Positions 19,079 to 28,275 of a stretch of 33,097 nucleotides of DNA are shown in pieces. Numbering within the stretch: the first letter of the stretch is position 1; each line of letters starts with the position of its first letter. Made by a program: the position numbers and the translations under genes. The notes beneath the pieces were generated by a model. The model had not been told where the DNA came from. It made no database searches and worked only from the letters and a program-made list of their open reading frames with translations. This stretch comes from Symbiodinium natans (Eukaryota; Sar; Dinophyceae; Suessiales; Symbiodiniaceae): positions 486,342 through 519,438 of the forward strand of contig CAJNDS010002075.1 of assembly GCA_905221605.1 (NCBI GenBank), read 5' to 3'.

Positions 19079-19835
19079 TATAAATGGCTACCTGCCGCTT
19101 TCACAAACTGCCTTGTAGGGGGGATGGTGCGTGCCCTTTTCTCTCCTCAGCTGGAGACGGAAGCAGTCCGTTTAGGGCTTCGGGTTTGCGGGTTTATGGG
19201 TGGATGGGCCCGAAACCCGAAACCCCAAACCCTAACGGTTCAACCCTAAACCCTAACCCTAAACCCTAAACCCTAAACCCTAAACCCTAAACCCTAAACC
19301 CTAAACCTTAACCCTTCAACCCCCTGAACTGGGGAGTTCAGGGCTTAGAGGCTTGGAGTCTTGGTGGCTTTAGGGCTGAGGCTTTGGAGCTTAGGGGTCG
19401 CGAGATTGCTGGACTCGTGCGGTTTCCCTTAATGTTTAGGGTTTAATGTTTAGGGTTTAGGGTTTAGGGTTTAGGGTTTAGGGTTTAGGGTTTATTTTAG
19501 GGTTTAGGGTTTAGGGTTTAGGGTTTAGGGTTTAGGGTTTAGGGTTTAGGGTTTAGGGGGGCAGACTCCCCTGAGTTTTAGACTTGGAGCTCCAGGGTTG
19601 AAGCTTTTTGGGGCTTGGGGTCAGGGATTTAGGTCTAAGCCCAAAACCCTAACCCCCTAAATAAACCCTATAAGCTAAACCCTAACCCCCTAAACCCGAA
19701 ACCCGAAACCTAAACCCCAAACCCTAAGCCCAAAAACCCTAAACCCTAAACCCAGGGATTTAGGTAGTGCGGGTCAGGGGTGACGCTTTGTAGTTGAGGC
19801 TTTAGGAGGAGTTTTGGGGTTTTAGGACGACAGAG
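19079..19835. repeat. Tandem segmental duplication, copy B
   Basis: Second copy of 18233-19005. It has fewer CCCTAAA units in its first internal array and a TTTATTTTAGGG interruption (about 19488-19500) in its second. Both copies are preceded by perfect TTTAGGG arrays (18130-18232 and 19006-19078), and a third follows (19836-19940), so the duplication period runs from array to array. Confidence 0.95.
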
Positions 19836-20530
19836 GGTTTAGGGTTTAGGGTTTAGGGTTTAGGGTTTAGGGTTTAGGGTTTAGGGTTTAGGGTTTAGGG
19901 TTTAGGGTTTAGGGTTTAGGGTTTAGGGTTTAGGGTTTAGGTCGTAGGGGCCTTAGGGTTTTGGGAATCGTTCGGCGGGAGTGGGGCGAGTCCCTTGTGA
20001 GGGCGGGCGGCCTAACAAGCCCTGCACCCTAGCCCCTAAACCCTAACACCCAAAACGCTACACACTAAACCCTAACCTCCGAAACCCTATAAACCAAACC
20101 TTAAACTAAGCCCAAAACCCTAACCCCTAAACCCCATACACTAAACCCCGACCCCCTAAACCCGAAACCCCAAAACCTAAACCCTACACCCTAAACCCCA
20201 AACCCTAAACCCTAAACCCCAAACCCTAAACCCTAAACCCCAAACCCTAAACCCTAAACCCCAAACCCTAAGCCCAAAACCCAAAACCCCAAACCCTAAA
20301 CCCTAAAACCCCAAACCCTAAGCCCAAAACCCAAAACCCTAAACCCTAAACCCCAAACCCTAAGCCCAAAACTCAAAACCCCAAACCCTAAACCCAAAAC
20401 CCCAAACCCTAAACCCTAAACCCCAAACCCTAAACCCTAAACCCCAAACCCTAAACCCTAAACCCTAAACCCCAAACCCCAAACCCTAAACCCCAAACCC
20501 TAAGCCCTAAACCCTAAGCCCTAAAACCCT
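19836..20530. repeat. G-strand array then about 500 bp C-strand variant array
   Basis: TTTAGGG lies at 19836-19940, then a unique spacer to 20025. Positions 20026-20530 hold a long C-strand array in which CCCTAAA, CCCCAAA, CCCAAAA and CCCTAAG alternate in a near-regular pattern (CCCTAAACCCTAAACCCCAA repeated). It is a higher-order structure of about 21 bp. Confidence 0.92.
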
Positions 20531-20689
20531 ACGGCTGGCAACTTTTTTGGCTGCGCTCTCGGCGCACTGGCGGCGGCTTCTCCGGCACAGCATCCTGGCG
20601 AGCAGCCGCCCTCGCCTTAAAGGAAGCTGCGGGGGCTTAGCTATCCTAAACCCTAAACCCTAAACCCTAAACCCTAAACCCTAAAGGAT

Positions 20690-20760
20690 CCGATTCACTT
20701 CCTAGCAGGTAGAGCATGGACTTTGGACTCAGCGAACGTTTTTTTTCAAGAATTCTGGGT
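20690..20760 (+). pseudogene. tRNA-like remnant, possibly tRNA-Gln(TTG)
   Basis: TAGCAGGTAGAGCATGGACT followed by TTGGACTCAGCGAACG resembles the D-arm and anticodon arm of a tRNA, with CTTTGGA as a possible anticodon loop (TTG). The acceptor stem does not close and the T-arm (TTTTTTTTCAAGAATTC) is poor, so this is at most a degenerate tRNA or tRNA-derived element. Confidence 0.2.
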
Positions 20761-21402
20761 TTAGGGTTTAGGGTTTAGGGTTTCAAATTTAGGGATTAAA
20801 ATTTAGGGTCTAGGTTTTACGGTTGGGCTTAGAAGATGAAATCGCGGAATCAAATCGCTGCGATTTAAACACGCAGGCCCAAATCGCTTCTTATTTGGTC
20901 GTATTCAACCGTTGGAAACGCAAATCGCGCGATTCGGGTTTCCAATGCCAAATCGCAGCTTGTGCTGCTTTCAAGCAGCACTCGTGAGAAGTGGGTTCAA
21001 TGATTTTTGCGGGTTTGGGAAAAATCATTTAGCCAGCTTGGGCCCAAGGACTTTGTCACTATTTCAGAAGTTCAAGTTCAGAGGCGCTTGTAGGAAGCCT
21101 TGAATAACCGGAAACTTAGATTCAGAGAGGTGCTGGAAAGCCTTCAGTTGTTTGGAAATTCAGTTTACGGAGCCATTCGAAGGCCCTCATTGGTCTCGAA
21201 ACTCGCACGTAGCGAAGTACAGATTTTCTTTCATGTATATTTGAGTAAGAGTTTAGAGTTTAGGGCTTAAGCTAAACACCCTCTCGCCCAACCCAAACTA
21301 GGCTTTCAATGTATGAAACAATCAGGTTGAGATTTTATCTAGAAAAGTACCATGTTCAACGACTTACTTCCGAGAGCACTGTGTGTTTTTGTGGTTTGTA
21401 CC

Positions 21403-21576
21403 GAACCTGGTCCTTCTGATGTGGGGGTGGGGTGGGGGGGGGGTTGAGCACGAAATGATTTTTGCAGGCCCTGGCAAAAATCATTTCTGATGTTTTCCCT
21501 TCAAGGTTTATCTTAGGATGTGTTTAGAACCTGGTCCTTCTGAAGGGGGGGGGGGGGGGGGGTCGAGCACCAAATA
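21403..21576. repeat. Direct repeat of about 50 bp with G tracts
   Basis: GAACCTGGTCCTTCTGA at 21403-21419 and 21527-21543. Each is followed by a G-rich tract and then GGTTGAGCACGAAAT or GGTCGAGCACCAAAT. The second copy has an uninterrupted G18 run (21545-21562). The 13-bp-stem hairpin starts at the end of the first copy. Confidence 0.9.
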
Positions 21577-21584
21577 ACCCTCAA

Positions 21585-21665
21585 CCCTCAACCCTCCACC
21601 CTCGACCCTCAGCCCTCAATCCTAAACTCTAAACCCTAAACCCTCAACCCTCAACCTTAAACCGG
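21585..21665. repeat. C-strand array of CCCTCAA units
   Basis: CCCTCAACCCTCAACCCTCC and related units, the complement of TTGAGGG. A short CCCTAAA patch is embedded. Confidence 0.85.
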
Positions 21666-21760
21666 AGTCGAGGGACCCATTCAAATCGCGCGATTCGGGC
21701 TTTCCCCAAACGCGGCGATTTCAAAACGCTGCGATTCTAACATCTAAGCGGTTGGGGTTC

Positions 21761-22334
21761 TGGGGCGGGTTCCAAAACCCAAAACCCTTAAAACACACCA
21801 AAGCCCTGAAGCAGGGCCCCGGAATGCAAAAAAAGGTGCCTGAGTCCCTAGGGTTTAGGGTCTAGGGTTTAGGGTTTTGGGTTAGGGTTTTGGGGGGTTA
21901 TTATCGTTTAGTTCTAGAGGGACCCGAAGGGAACAATATTAGTACTTCTTCCGACCCGTACAGTCGCTCAGCCCCCATGTCGCTTGAAAGCGGCCGGCGT
22001 GTGTTTAAATGGAACTCTCGGGGAGCGCGACCCGCAGCGAATATGCCCCCTCCCTAAACTCTCACCCCTACCCTTTGAGTCAAGGTTCGGGGCTTGAGCA
22101 TAAACATAAATGCAAGTAGAGATGAACACATATATATATATATCTTTTTTGTGGATAGACATACCTATACATCGTTGCTACCAAAAATAAATAGAATATA
22201 CAAATACGCTCATGTATATATGTACCTTTGTGAATGGGCTTCCTCAAAAGGGTTCTCGATATTTCTCTAGATGTTGAGGGAGCGCAACGCTGGCAGGGGG
22301 ACCTCATCCAAGCTTCCACGCTTCAAGGCTTTGG
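21761..22334. other. Unique island with AT-rich core
   Basis: Positions 21840-21900 hold a few telomere-like units, then unique DNA. Positions 22100-22225 are strongly AT-rich with a TATATATATATAT run, unlike the surroundings. On the minus strand the AT-rich part begins at AAAG/GTACATATATAC (about 22228), which resembles a splice donor, so it could be an intron. The open frames there (21968-22162 and 22080-22319) are not recognisable. Confidence 0.4.
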
Positions 22335-22500
22335 ATAGGGTTTGGGGTTTAGAGTTTGGGGTTTAGGGTTTAGGGTTGAGGGTTCAGGGTCTAGGGTCTG
22401 GGGTTTAGGGTTTAGGGTTTAGGGTTCAGGGTTTAGGGTTTAGGGGTTTAGGGTTTAGGGTGTGGATTCGGGCTTGGGGTTTCGGGTTTGGGTTTGGGAA
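22335..22500. repeat. Interstitial telomeric array, G-strand on +
   Basis: TTTAGGG with TTTGGGG, TTGAGGG, TCTAGGG and TTCAGGG variants. Confidence 0.92.
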
Positions 22501-23282
22501 TCCCTGGACCCTTGAACCCTCACTGCCCTGGTTCTGGGCTTTAGGGTTTAGGGTACGCTTAGGTGGGTAGCTTCCGAAATTAGGGTCCCTCCATTCTTGG
22601 GGTACCCATCATAAGGCGGCACCCTCTTAACAGGGATTCCCAAAAACGGACCCTGCTTTTGAGAACTACCCGGGCGTGATTCAAAGGCTCCAAGGTTTGT
22701 GGATTCAAGGCTCAGGGTGCACCGTGCACACGCGCCAGTTGTCTAATGCAAGGTCTGCTTGGGTCCCTGTCATAGAACCTAAACCCTAAACCCGAAACCC
22801 TAAACCCGAAACCCTAAACCCTGAACCCGAAACCTTACACCCTAAACTCGCGTTGTTGCAACCAGACCATGTGGGGTTGAAGGCTTAGGATTCGGGATTT
22901 CGGACCAGGGGGGGATGCCAAAAGCCTTGAAGACAGTGAGATGTGGAGGTTGATCAAGACTGTGGGCCTTCTGTGGGTCTGGGGGTGTAGGATATAGGGG
23001 TTTGCAGGGGCTTAGGGCGGGCTATACGTAGGGCTTAGGGGGTTATAGGGATTTATGGGGGGTTTATAGGGGCTCAGGGGTTTAGGGGTCTTTCGGTATG
23101 GAGGTGTAGGGGTTGAGGGTTTAGGGTTGGACCCTAAGATATGAAAAAAAAAAGAAGGCCCACAACTTTGACCAACCCCCCTTCGCACCCCGGCAAGCTT
23201 CGGGGAAAGGGGGGGCCCCTGTGCTGGAACCCGCTGGCCCAGTTCCCAGTTCCGGGCCTAGGCTTTTTCGGGCTTGGGGTGT
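22501..23282. other. Unique sequence with small telomeric patches
   Basis: Positions 22545-22780 are unique. Positions 22780-22848 are C-strand with alternating CCCTAAA and CCCGAAA. Positions 22849-22980 are unique. Positions 22985-23125 are loosely TTAGGGG-like. Positions 23126-23282 are unique. No gene-like frame was found. Confidence 0.5.
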
Positions 23283-23395
23283 ACGGTTTAGGGTTTAGGG
23301 TTTAGGGTTTAGGGTTTGGGGTTTAGGGTTTAGGGTTTAGGGTTTAGGGTTTAGGGTTTAGGGTTTAGGGTTTAGGGTTTAGGGTTTAGGGTGTC
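23283..23395. repeat. Interstitial telomeric array, G-strand on +
   Basis: Sixteen near-perfect TTTAGGG units with one TTTGGGG. Confidence 0.96.
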
Positions 23396-23502
23396 GGATC
23401 GAAAGAGCAACGGCGCACGTAGTGTCCAAGCCCAGTGCTCTACGACATGGCTCTGCACCCGCACATTCTAAACCCTAAACCCTAAACGTGTGTCTGCTGC
23501 AG

Positions 23503-23712
23503 TCTCCGATCCTTGCCGTATCTCTGCGGCCGACACGCTCTATGAGTTGCATGCTATGCAGGAATAATGGCGACCTGCAAGTGGATAGAGGTGTCTTTGA
23601 GGCGGCCGTCATCAGGAACGCCATCCTAGAAGTCGAAAGAGTTTGCTTCTCCTGCTGCTACGCCAGTGTAGTGACCCGTGAACCTTTGTCATATGCACGA
23701 CTGGCACGTGAA
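23503..23712 (+). CDS. Candidate internal exon, 70 codons, unrecognised
   Basis: An acceptor-like GTGTGTCTGCTGCAG ends at 23502 and a donor-like GTAAGC starts at 23713. The 210 bp between them is open and exactly 70 codons, so it would be a phase-0 exon at both ends. It contains SMSCMLCRNNGDLQVDRGVF, then EAAVIRNAILEVERVCFSCC. There is no family match that I can name. Several cysteines (CMLC, CFSCC) could bind metal or form disulphides. Without splicing, the frame runs on to a TAA at 23731-23733, made by the first telomeric unit downstream. C-strand telomeric repeats lie on both sides, so the introns would consist largely of CCCTAAA. Confidence 0.35.
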
Positions 23713-23731
23713 GTAAGCTTCGTCAGGATGT

Positions 23732-24195
23732 AAACCCCTAAACCCTAAACCCTAAACCCTAACCCCTAACCCCCAAACCCTAAACCCTAAACCCTAAACC
23801 CTAAACCCTAAACCCTAAACCCTAAACCCTATCAAGCTTAGGCGGTACGTCAAGCCAGCGAAGCTGAGAGTTAGATAGCCCTTCGGGGTAGAACGGCATG
23901 ACTTGCTCATTAAAATCCAAAATCATGTGTCCATTAGTTGCTCGGGTTTGTTGTACAGCATGGAGTATGTTCCTCATAGCTCAAGATGCCACAAACAGCG
24001 GCCCAAACCCTAAACTCTAAACCTTTAAACCCCAAACCCTAAACCCTAAAACCTAAAACCTAAACCCTAAACCCTAAACCCTAAACCCTAAACCCTAAAC
24101 CCTAAACCCTAAACCCTAAACCCTAAACCCTAAACCCTAAACCCTAAACCCACCTAAGTGTACCCTAAACCCTAAACCCTAAACCCTAAACCCTC
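23732..24195. repeat. C-strand telomeric arrays
   Basis: Positions 23732-23832 are CCCTAAA, 23833-24003 a unique spacer with nothing recognised, and 24004-24195 a long C-strand array, nearly perfect from about 24060. Confidence 0.95.
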
Positions 24196-24340
24196 TCATG
24201 CTGAAGCCACGGCAGGGGAGCCCCCCTCCCCCGAAAACTGATCCGTACCGGTCTCCGAGAGGTGCCGAGGGGCGGAACCCCCGGAGCCCCTGCCGGCGAT
24301 GCGCGCGGTACGACGCGGAGGATCGGGAAGCTTCGTAAGT
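24196..24340. other. GC-rich unique island with inverted repeat
   Basis: GGCAGGGG (about 24212) and CCCCTGCC (about 24287) are perfectly inverted, separated by about 70 bp. No gene recognised. Confidence 0.4.
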
Positions 24341-24830
24341 AGTTTAGGGTTTAGGGTTTATGGTTTACGGTTTAGGGTTTAGGGTTTAGGGTTTAGGGTT
24401 TGGGGTTTGGGGTTTGGGGTTTGGGGTTTGGGGTTCGGGGTTTGGAGTTTGGGGAGTAGAAGGACCCCAAAAATAGGGATCCCTTCCTTCTAGGGCACTT
24501 CGAACACCACTTTGCACCCTAAACCCTAGACCCCACTGCCTACGACCTGCTTGCTTCATCCTCACTCAACCCCAAACCCTAAACCCTAAACCCTAAACCC
24601 TAAACCCTAAACGGTAAACCCTAAACCCTAAACCCCAAATCCTACTACCTGCCTACTACCTACTTTCCAACCCCCCCGGATCCTGCACGTTCGTGAGCCT
24701 CGGCTGCAGGTTGAAACCCTTACCCTAAACCCTAAACCCTAAACCCGAAGCTCTAAACCCTAAACCCTAAGCCCTAAATCCTGGAACCCTGAACCCTGAA
24801 CCCTGAACCCTGAACCCTGAACCCTGAACC
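24340..24830. repeat. Telomeric arrays including TTTGGGG and CCCTGAA blocks
   Basis: G-strand at 24340-24455 turns into seven TTTGGGG units. C-strand lies at about 24570-24640 and 24722-24780. It is followed by seven homogeneous CCCTGAA units (24782-24830), the complement of TTCAGGG. Confidence 0.93.
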
Positions 24831-25190
24831 CTGGTTACGGGATTTGGATCGTAGGGGCCCTTGGCTGCGCCCGGGGGCTTTAGGGGCATCAGGGTTTAGG
24901 GGGGGGGGGGGGGTCAGGGAGGGTTAAGGGCATTGGGTTAGGCTTTAGGGCTTTTTGGTTTAAGGCGTAGGGTTTTTGTGGGTTTTGGACTTTGGTGGTT
25001 TTGGGGGGGGGGGGGGTTTGCGGCAGTGGGCCTTTGAGGTTTTGGGGTTTTGGGGTGTTGGGGGTTAGGGGGTAGAGGGTTTCGGGATTGATGCTAGCTC
25101 CGAAACCCTGAACCTTCAGCCCTGCCGCAAAAGCTGAACGAGGCCCACACAAAGAGGCGGAAGTCAGATGGCTCAAGTCTGGGGCACCCT
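24831..25190. other. G-rich sequence with loose TTAGGG-like units
   Basis: G runs of about 14 at 24899-24913 and 12 at 25004-25015. The 95-codon minus-strand frame (24889-25176) is proline-rich because of these runs and because of telomere-like units. Its first part (SHLTSASLCGPRSAFAAGL) is non-repetitive but unrecognised. Confidence 0.5.
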
Positions 25191-25350
25191 ACACCCCTAA
25201 ACCCCTAAACCCCTAAACTCGTAAATCCCTAAACCCCTAAACTCGTAAATCCCTAAACCCCTAAACTCCCAAAACCACAAACCCCAAACCCCAAACCCTA
25301 AACCCCAAACCCTAAACCCTAAACCCTAAACCCTAAACCCTACTGGCACC
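25191..25350. repeat. CCCCTAAA octamer array passing into CCCTAAA
   Basis: Octamers dominate at 25191-25262. A block containing ACTCGTAAATCCCTAAACCC is present twice (about 25217 and 25248). Canonical heptamers follow to 25345. Confidence 0.9.
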
Positions 25351-25490
25351 CCCCAGTCGCGACGTGTATTTGGGCCACCTGACCGCTATACCAGGAGGCA
25401 GCTGCCACCGAAAACGCGGCGGCAGCTATCTCCCATAAAATCCCTAGGCCTACACTCAAGTCTGGTCCCCAGGGTTTGAACCATGCGGAC
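25351..25490. other. Unique island
   Basis: Contains the palindrome GGCAGCTGCC (about 25398) and a related CGGCAGCT nearby. Otherwise nothing recognised. Confidence 0.3.
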
Positions 25491-26040
25491 TTTAGGGTTT
25501 AGGGTTCAGGGTTTAGGGCTTCGGGTTTAAGGTTTAGGGTTTAGGGGTTAGGGTTTAAGGTTTAGGGTGTAGGGTTTAGGGTTTAGGGTTCAGGGTTCAG
25601 GGTTCAGGGTTAGGGTTTACTATGTCAAATTTGAAACCTTTTTAGGCGTTAGGATTTTGAGGCTTTAGGGCGTTCAAACCCTTCGATCCAAACGGCTGTT
25701 GCTGCCCTGGCCGTGGATGGCATGACACTGCGCCGCACGCAGGTAGTCTTCTGGGGTGGGAGTGCTGCTGGATGCCTTTAAGGTTTGGGGTTTAGGGTTT
25801 AGGGGTTTAGTTTAGGGTTTAGGGTTTAGGGTTTTGGGTTTTGGGTTTAGATTGTAGCATTTATGTTTGCATGCCGCCTCAAAATCAGGCATTAGGATTT
25901 AGAGCCCCCTTAAAGCCTAAACCCTCAACCCTAATCCCTAAACCCTAAACCCTAAACCCTAATCCCTAGTCCCTAGTCCCTAAACCCTAAACCCTAGACG
26001 CTAAACCCTAGTCCCTAAACCCTAAACCCTAAACCTTCCC
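25491..26040. repeat. Telomeric arrays with a unique island between them
   Basis: G-strand lies at 25491-25618 and 25785-25855, and C-strand at 25915-26037 with CCCTAGT variants. The island at 25620-25785 has a plus-strand open frame (about 25654-25785) including AVAALAVDGMTLRRTQ just before a donor-like CGCAG/GTAGTC. It is too short to call. Confidence 0.7.
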
Positions 26041-26129
26041 ACCCCCGAGGAAAAAAGGGAGACCGGCGTCAGCTTGTGCTGAGCTTGGCATCGAAAGCGC
26101 GGCCTCCTCAGGGAGGTGGCTGGAGGTCT

Positions 26130-26750
26130 CCAGGGTTTAGGGTTTAGGGTTTAGGGTTTCGGGTTTAGGGATTAGGGATTTGGGTTTTGCGTTTTGGGTT
26201 TGGGTTTAGGGTTTAGGGTGTAAGGTTTAGGGTTTAGGGTTTAGAGTTTAGGGTTTAGGGTCTAGGGGGTCTAGGGGGTCTAGGGGGTCTAGGGGGTCTA
26301 GGGAATCTAGGGGGTCTAGGGGGTTTAGGGGGTTTAGGGGGTCTAGGGGGTTTAGGGGGTTTAGGGGGTTTAGGGGGTTTAGGGGGTTTAGGGGGTTTAG
26401 GGGGTTTAGTTTGTTTTAGGGGTTTAGGGGGGTTTAGGGGGTAGGGGGTTTAGGGGGTTTAGGGGGTTTAGGGGGTTTAGGGGGTTTAGGGGGTTTAGGG
26501 GGTTTAGGGGGTTTAGGGGGTTTAGGGGGTTAGGGGGGTTTAGGGGTAGGGGGTTTTAGGGGGTTTAGGGGGTTTAGGGGGTTTAGGGGGTTTAGGGGGT
26601 TAGGGGTTTAGGGGGTTTAGGGGGTTTAGGGGGGTTTAGGGGGGTTTAGGGGGTTTCAGGGGGTTTAGGGGGTTTAGGGGGGTTTAGGGGGTTTCGGGGG
26701 TTTCGGTTTCGGGGGTTTAGGGGTTTAGGGGTTTACGGTTTAGGGTTTAG
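26130..26750. repeat. Telomeric array that becomes a 9-mer TTTAGGGGG satellite
   Basis: Ordinary TTTAGGG (26130-26265) changes to TCTAGGGGG (five units) and then about 45 units of TTTAGGGGG up to about 26715, with a few slips of one G or T. It returns to TTTAGGG before 26752. The uniform G5 unit is not seen elsewhere in the window. Confidence 0.95.
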
Positions 26751-26752
26751 GG

Positions 26753-27090
26753 TTACATTGGCAGATCACCTCTGACCCACTTGCCCTTCTTCTGCGCCAA
26801 CTTCTTGACAACCCTGTTTTGGTGATGTGCTTCAGCAATCGAATCAGCTTGGATAACATGCCGAGGCCCTTCCAGGATCCCCTGAAATGAAAGCACTTGG
26901 CATGAGTGGCTCCAAAACATACAGAAGGAAACCGAGCCGCCAACAAATTCTCCACGGCGCCAAGATAGGCCAATGGAAACTGCCAGAACAGGGAGCCGGC
27001 AAGGAGCGGAAGGACAATCTCGACAAGAGTGCGGGCAGTGGCGTTTCCCGTCACGGCTGCTTTGCAAAAGGGATGACCACAAAATTCCAA
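26753..27090 (-). CDS. Candidate two-exon gene end, unrecognised membrane-like protein
   Basis: On the minus strand an open segment (27090-26923, 56 codons) includes LVEIVLPLLAGSLFWQFPLA, a plausible transmembrane helix. It ends at CCTTCT/GTATGT. A 41-nt intron (26922-26882) ends TTTCATTTCAG. The next segment (26881-26753) is 42 codons and a TAA, in phase 0, reading GILEGPRHVIQADSIAEAHH and ending KKGKWVRGDLPM, a basic tail. The intron length is not divisible by three, so splicing joins two different frames that are both open, which supports it. There is no ATG: the upstream frame starts after a TAG, so earlier exons would be missing. The TAA itself belongs to the first telomeric unit. A 41-nt intron is short for a dinoflagellate. 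Chance is a real alternative. Confidence 0.35.
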
Positions 27091-27120
27091 CCACTACTTG
27101 TGAGGGCTGAGGACCTGGCC

Positions 27121-27440
27121 AGGGTTTAGGGTTTAGGGTTTAGGGTTTAGGGTTTAGGGTTTAGGGTTTAGGGTTTAGGGTTTAGGGTTTAGGGTTTAGG
27201 GTTTAGGGTTTAGGGTTTAGGGTTTAGGGTTTAGGGTTTAGGGTTTAGGGTTTAGGGTTTAGGGTTTAGGGTTCAGGGTTCAGGGTTCAGGGTTTAGGGT
27301 TTAGGGTTTAGGGTGTAGGGTTGAGGGTCTAGGGTCTAGAGTCTAGGGTCTAGGGCCTAGGGTCTAGGGTTTAGGGTTTAGGGTTGGGGTTGAGGGTTCA
27401 GGGTTTAGGGTTTAGGTTTAGAGTTTCGGGTTTAGAGGTC
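27121..27440. repeat. Long telomeric array
   Basis: About 22 perfect TTTAGGG units (27121-27270), then TTCAGGG, TTTAGGG, TCTAGGG (about 27325-27370) and degenerate units. The array begins at the upstream border of the candidate gene at 26753-27090. Confidence 0.97.
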
Positions 27441-27580
27441 CAAAAGGCAGAGGGGGATAGGGCTAGTTTTGAGTACAGTACCATAAGCCGGAAACGCTAG
27501 AAAAAAAAAAACACACACGTAACTCCCTAAACTCACTGCTAGGTGAATGATGGGGAAGAACAACGCCGCCTGAAAGGGTC
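27441..27580. other. Unique spacer
   Basis: Contains an A11 run with ACACACAC. Nothing recognised. Confidence 0.3.
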
Positions 27581-28275
27581 TAGGGTGTAGTGTTTAGGGT
27601 TTAGGGTTTAGGGTTTCGGGTTTAGGGCTTAGGGTCTAGGGTCTAGGGTTTAGGGCTTAGGGCTTAGGGCTTAGGGCTTAGGGCTTAGGGCTTAGGGCTT
27701 AGGGCTTAGGGCTTAGGGCTTAGGGTTTAATATGCGGTGGGAATTATACAATTCGGCGGGCCAGGGGATCCCGGTCCAAGACTGCTTTCCATGACGGGAG
27801 GCTTTCGGTTTGATATGTCTAAACAAAGCTATAGGTTTAGGGTTTAGGGTTTAGGGTTTAGGGTTTAGGGTTTAGGGTTTAGGGTTTAGGGTTTAGGGTT
27901 TAGGGTTTAGGGTTTAGGGTCTAGGGTCTAGGGTTTAGGGTTTAGGGTTTAGGGTTCAGGGTTCAGGGTTCAGGGTTCAGGGTTTAGGGTTTAGGGTATA
28001 AGGGGGTCCGGTGAAAAGATAAATGAGGTGACATATCTTAAATTTGGTTGGCCAGAAGTCTAAAACTTTACTGCAGGTTGCTTAAGGTTTCCATTGCACA
28101 GAAGTTTGTTCATCCGACCAAAACAAAGTCTGCCGGTGGGGGTTGTATAAATGTAACGTTGACATTAGGGGTTTAGGGTTTAGGGTTTAGGGTTTAGGGT
28201 TTAGGGTTTAGGGTTTAGGGTTTAGGGTTTAGGGTTTAGGGTTTAGGGTTTAGGGTTTAGGGTTTAGGGTTTAGA
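27581..28275. repeat. Three telomeric arrays and two unique spacers
   Basis: Positions 27581-27728 end in about ten homogeneous CTTAGGG units (27652-27725). Positions 27835-28005 are mostly perfect, with TTCAGGG near the end. Positions 28165-28275 are perfect. The spacers (27729-27834 and 28006-28164) hold nothing recognised. Confidence 0.95.

Larger units (their letters stand above)
20838..21760. other. Cluster of AAATCGC palindromes and hairpins
   Basis: AAATCGCTGCGATTT is a perfect palindrome around a central T (20852-20866). AATCGCGCGATT occurs at 20923-20934 and again at 21684-21695 within the larger shared CAAATCGCGCGATTCGGG. Further AAATCGC or GCGATT half-sites lie near 20838, 20881, 20950, 21714 and 21731. 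Three hairpins are present: GTGCTGCTT/AAGCAGCAC (20962-20981, two-base loop), AATGATTTTT/AAAAATCATT (20999-21029) and AAATGATTTTTGC/GCAAAAATCATTT (21453-21486). Telomeric repeats are almost absent. A 63-codon frame (20912-21103) is TTG-started and unconvincing. Confidence 0.7.

Noticed and set aside
18238-19269. Two identical 61-codon frames as a duplicated small gene
   Set aside because: They lie in the segmental duplication, end in telomere-repeat translation (NPKP), and the second lacks a distinct gene context.
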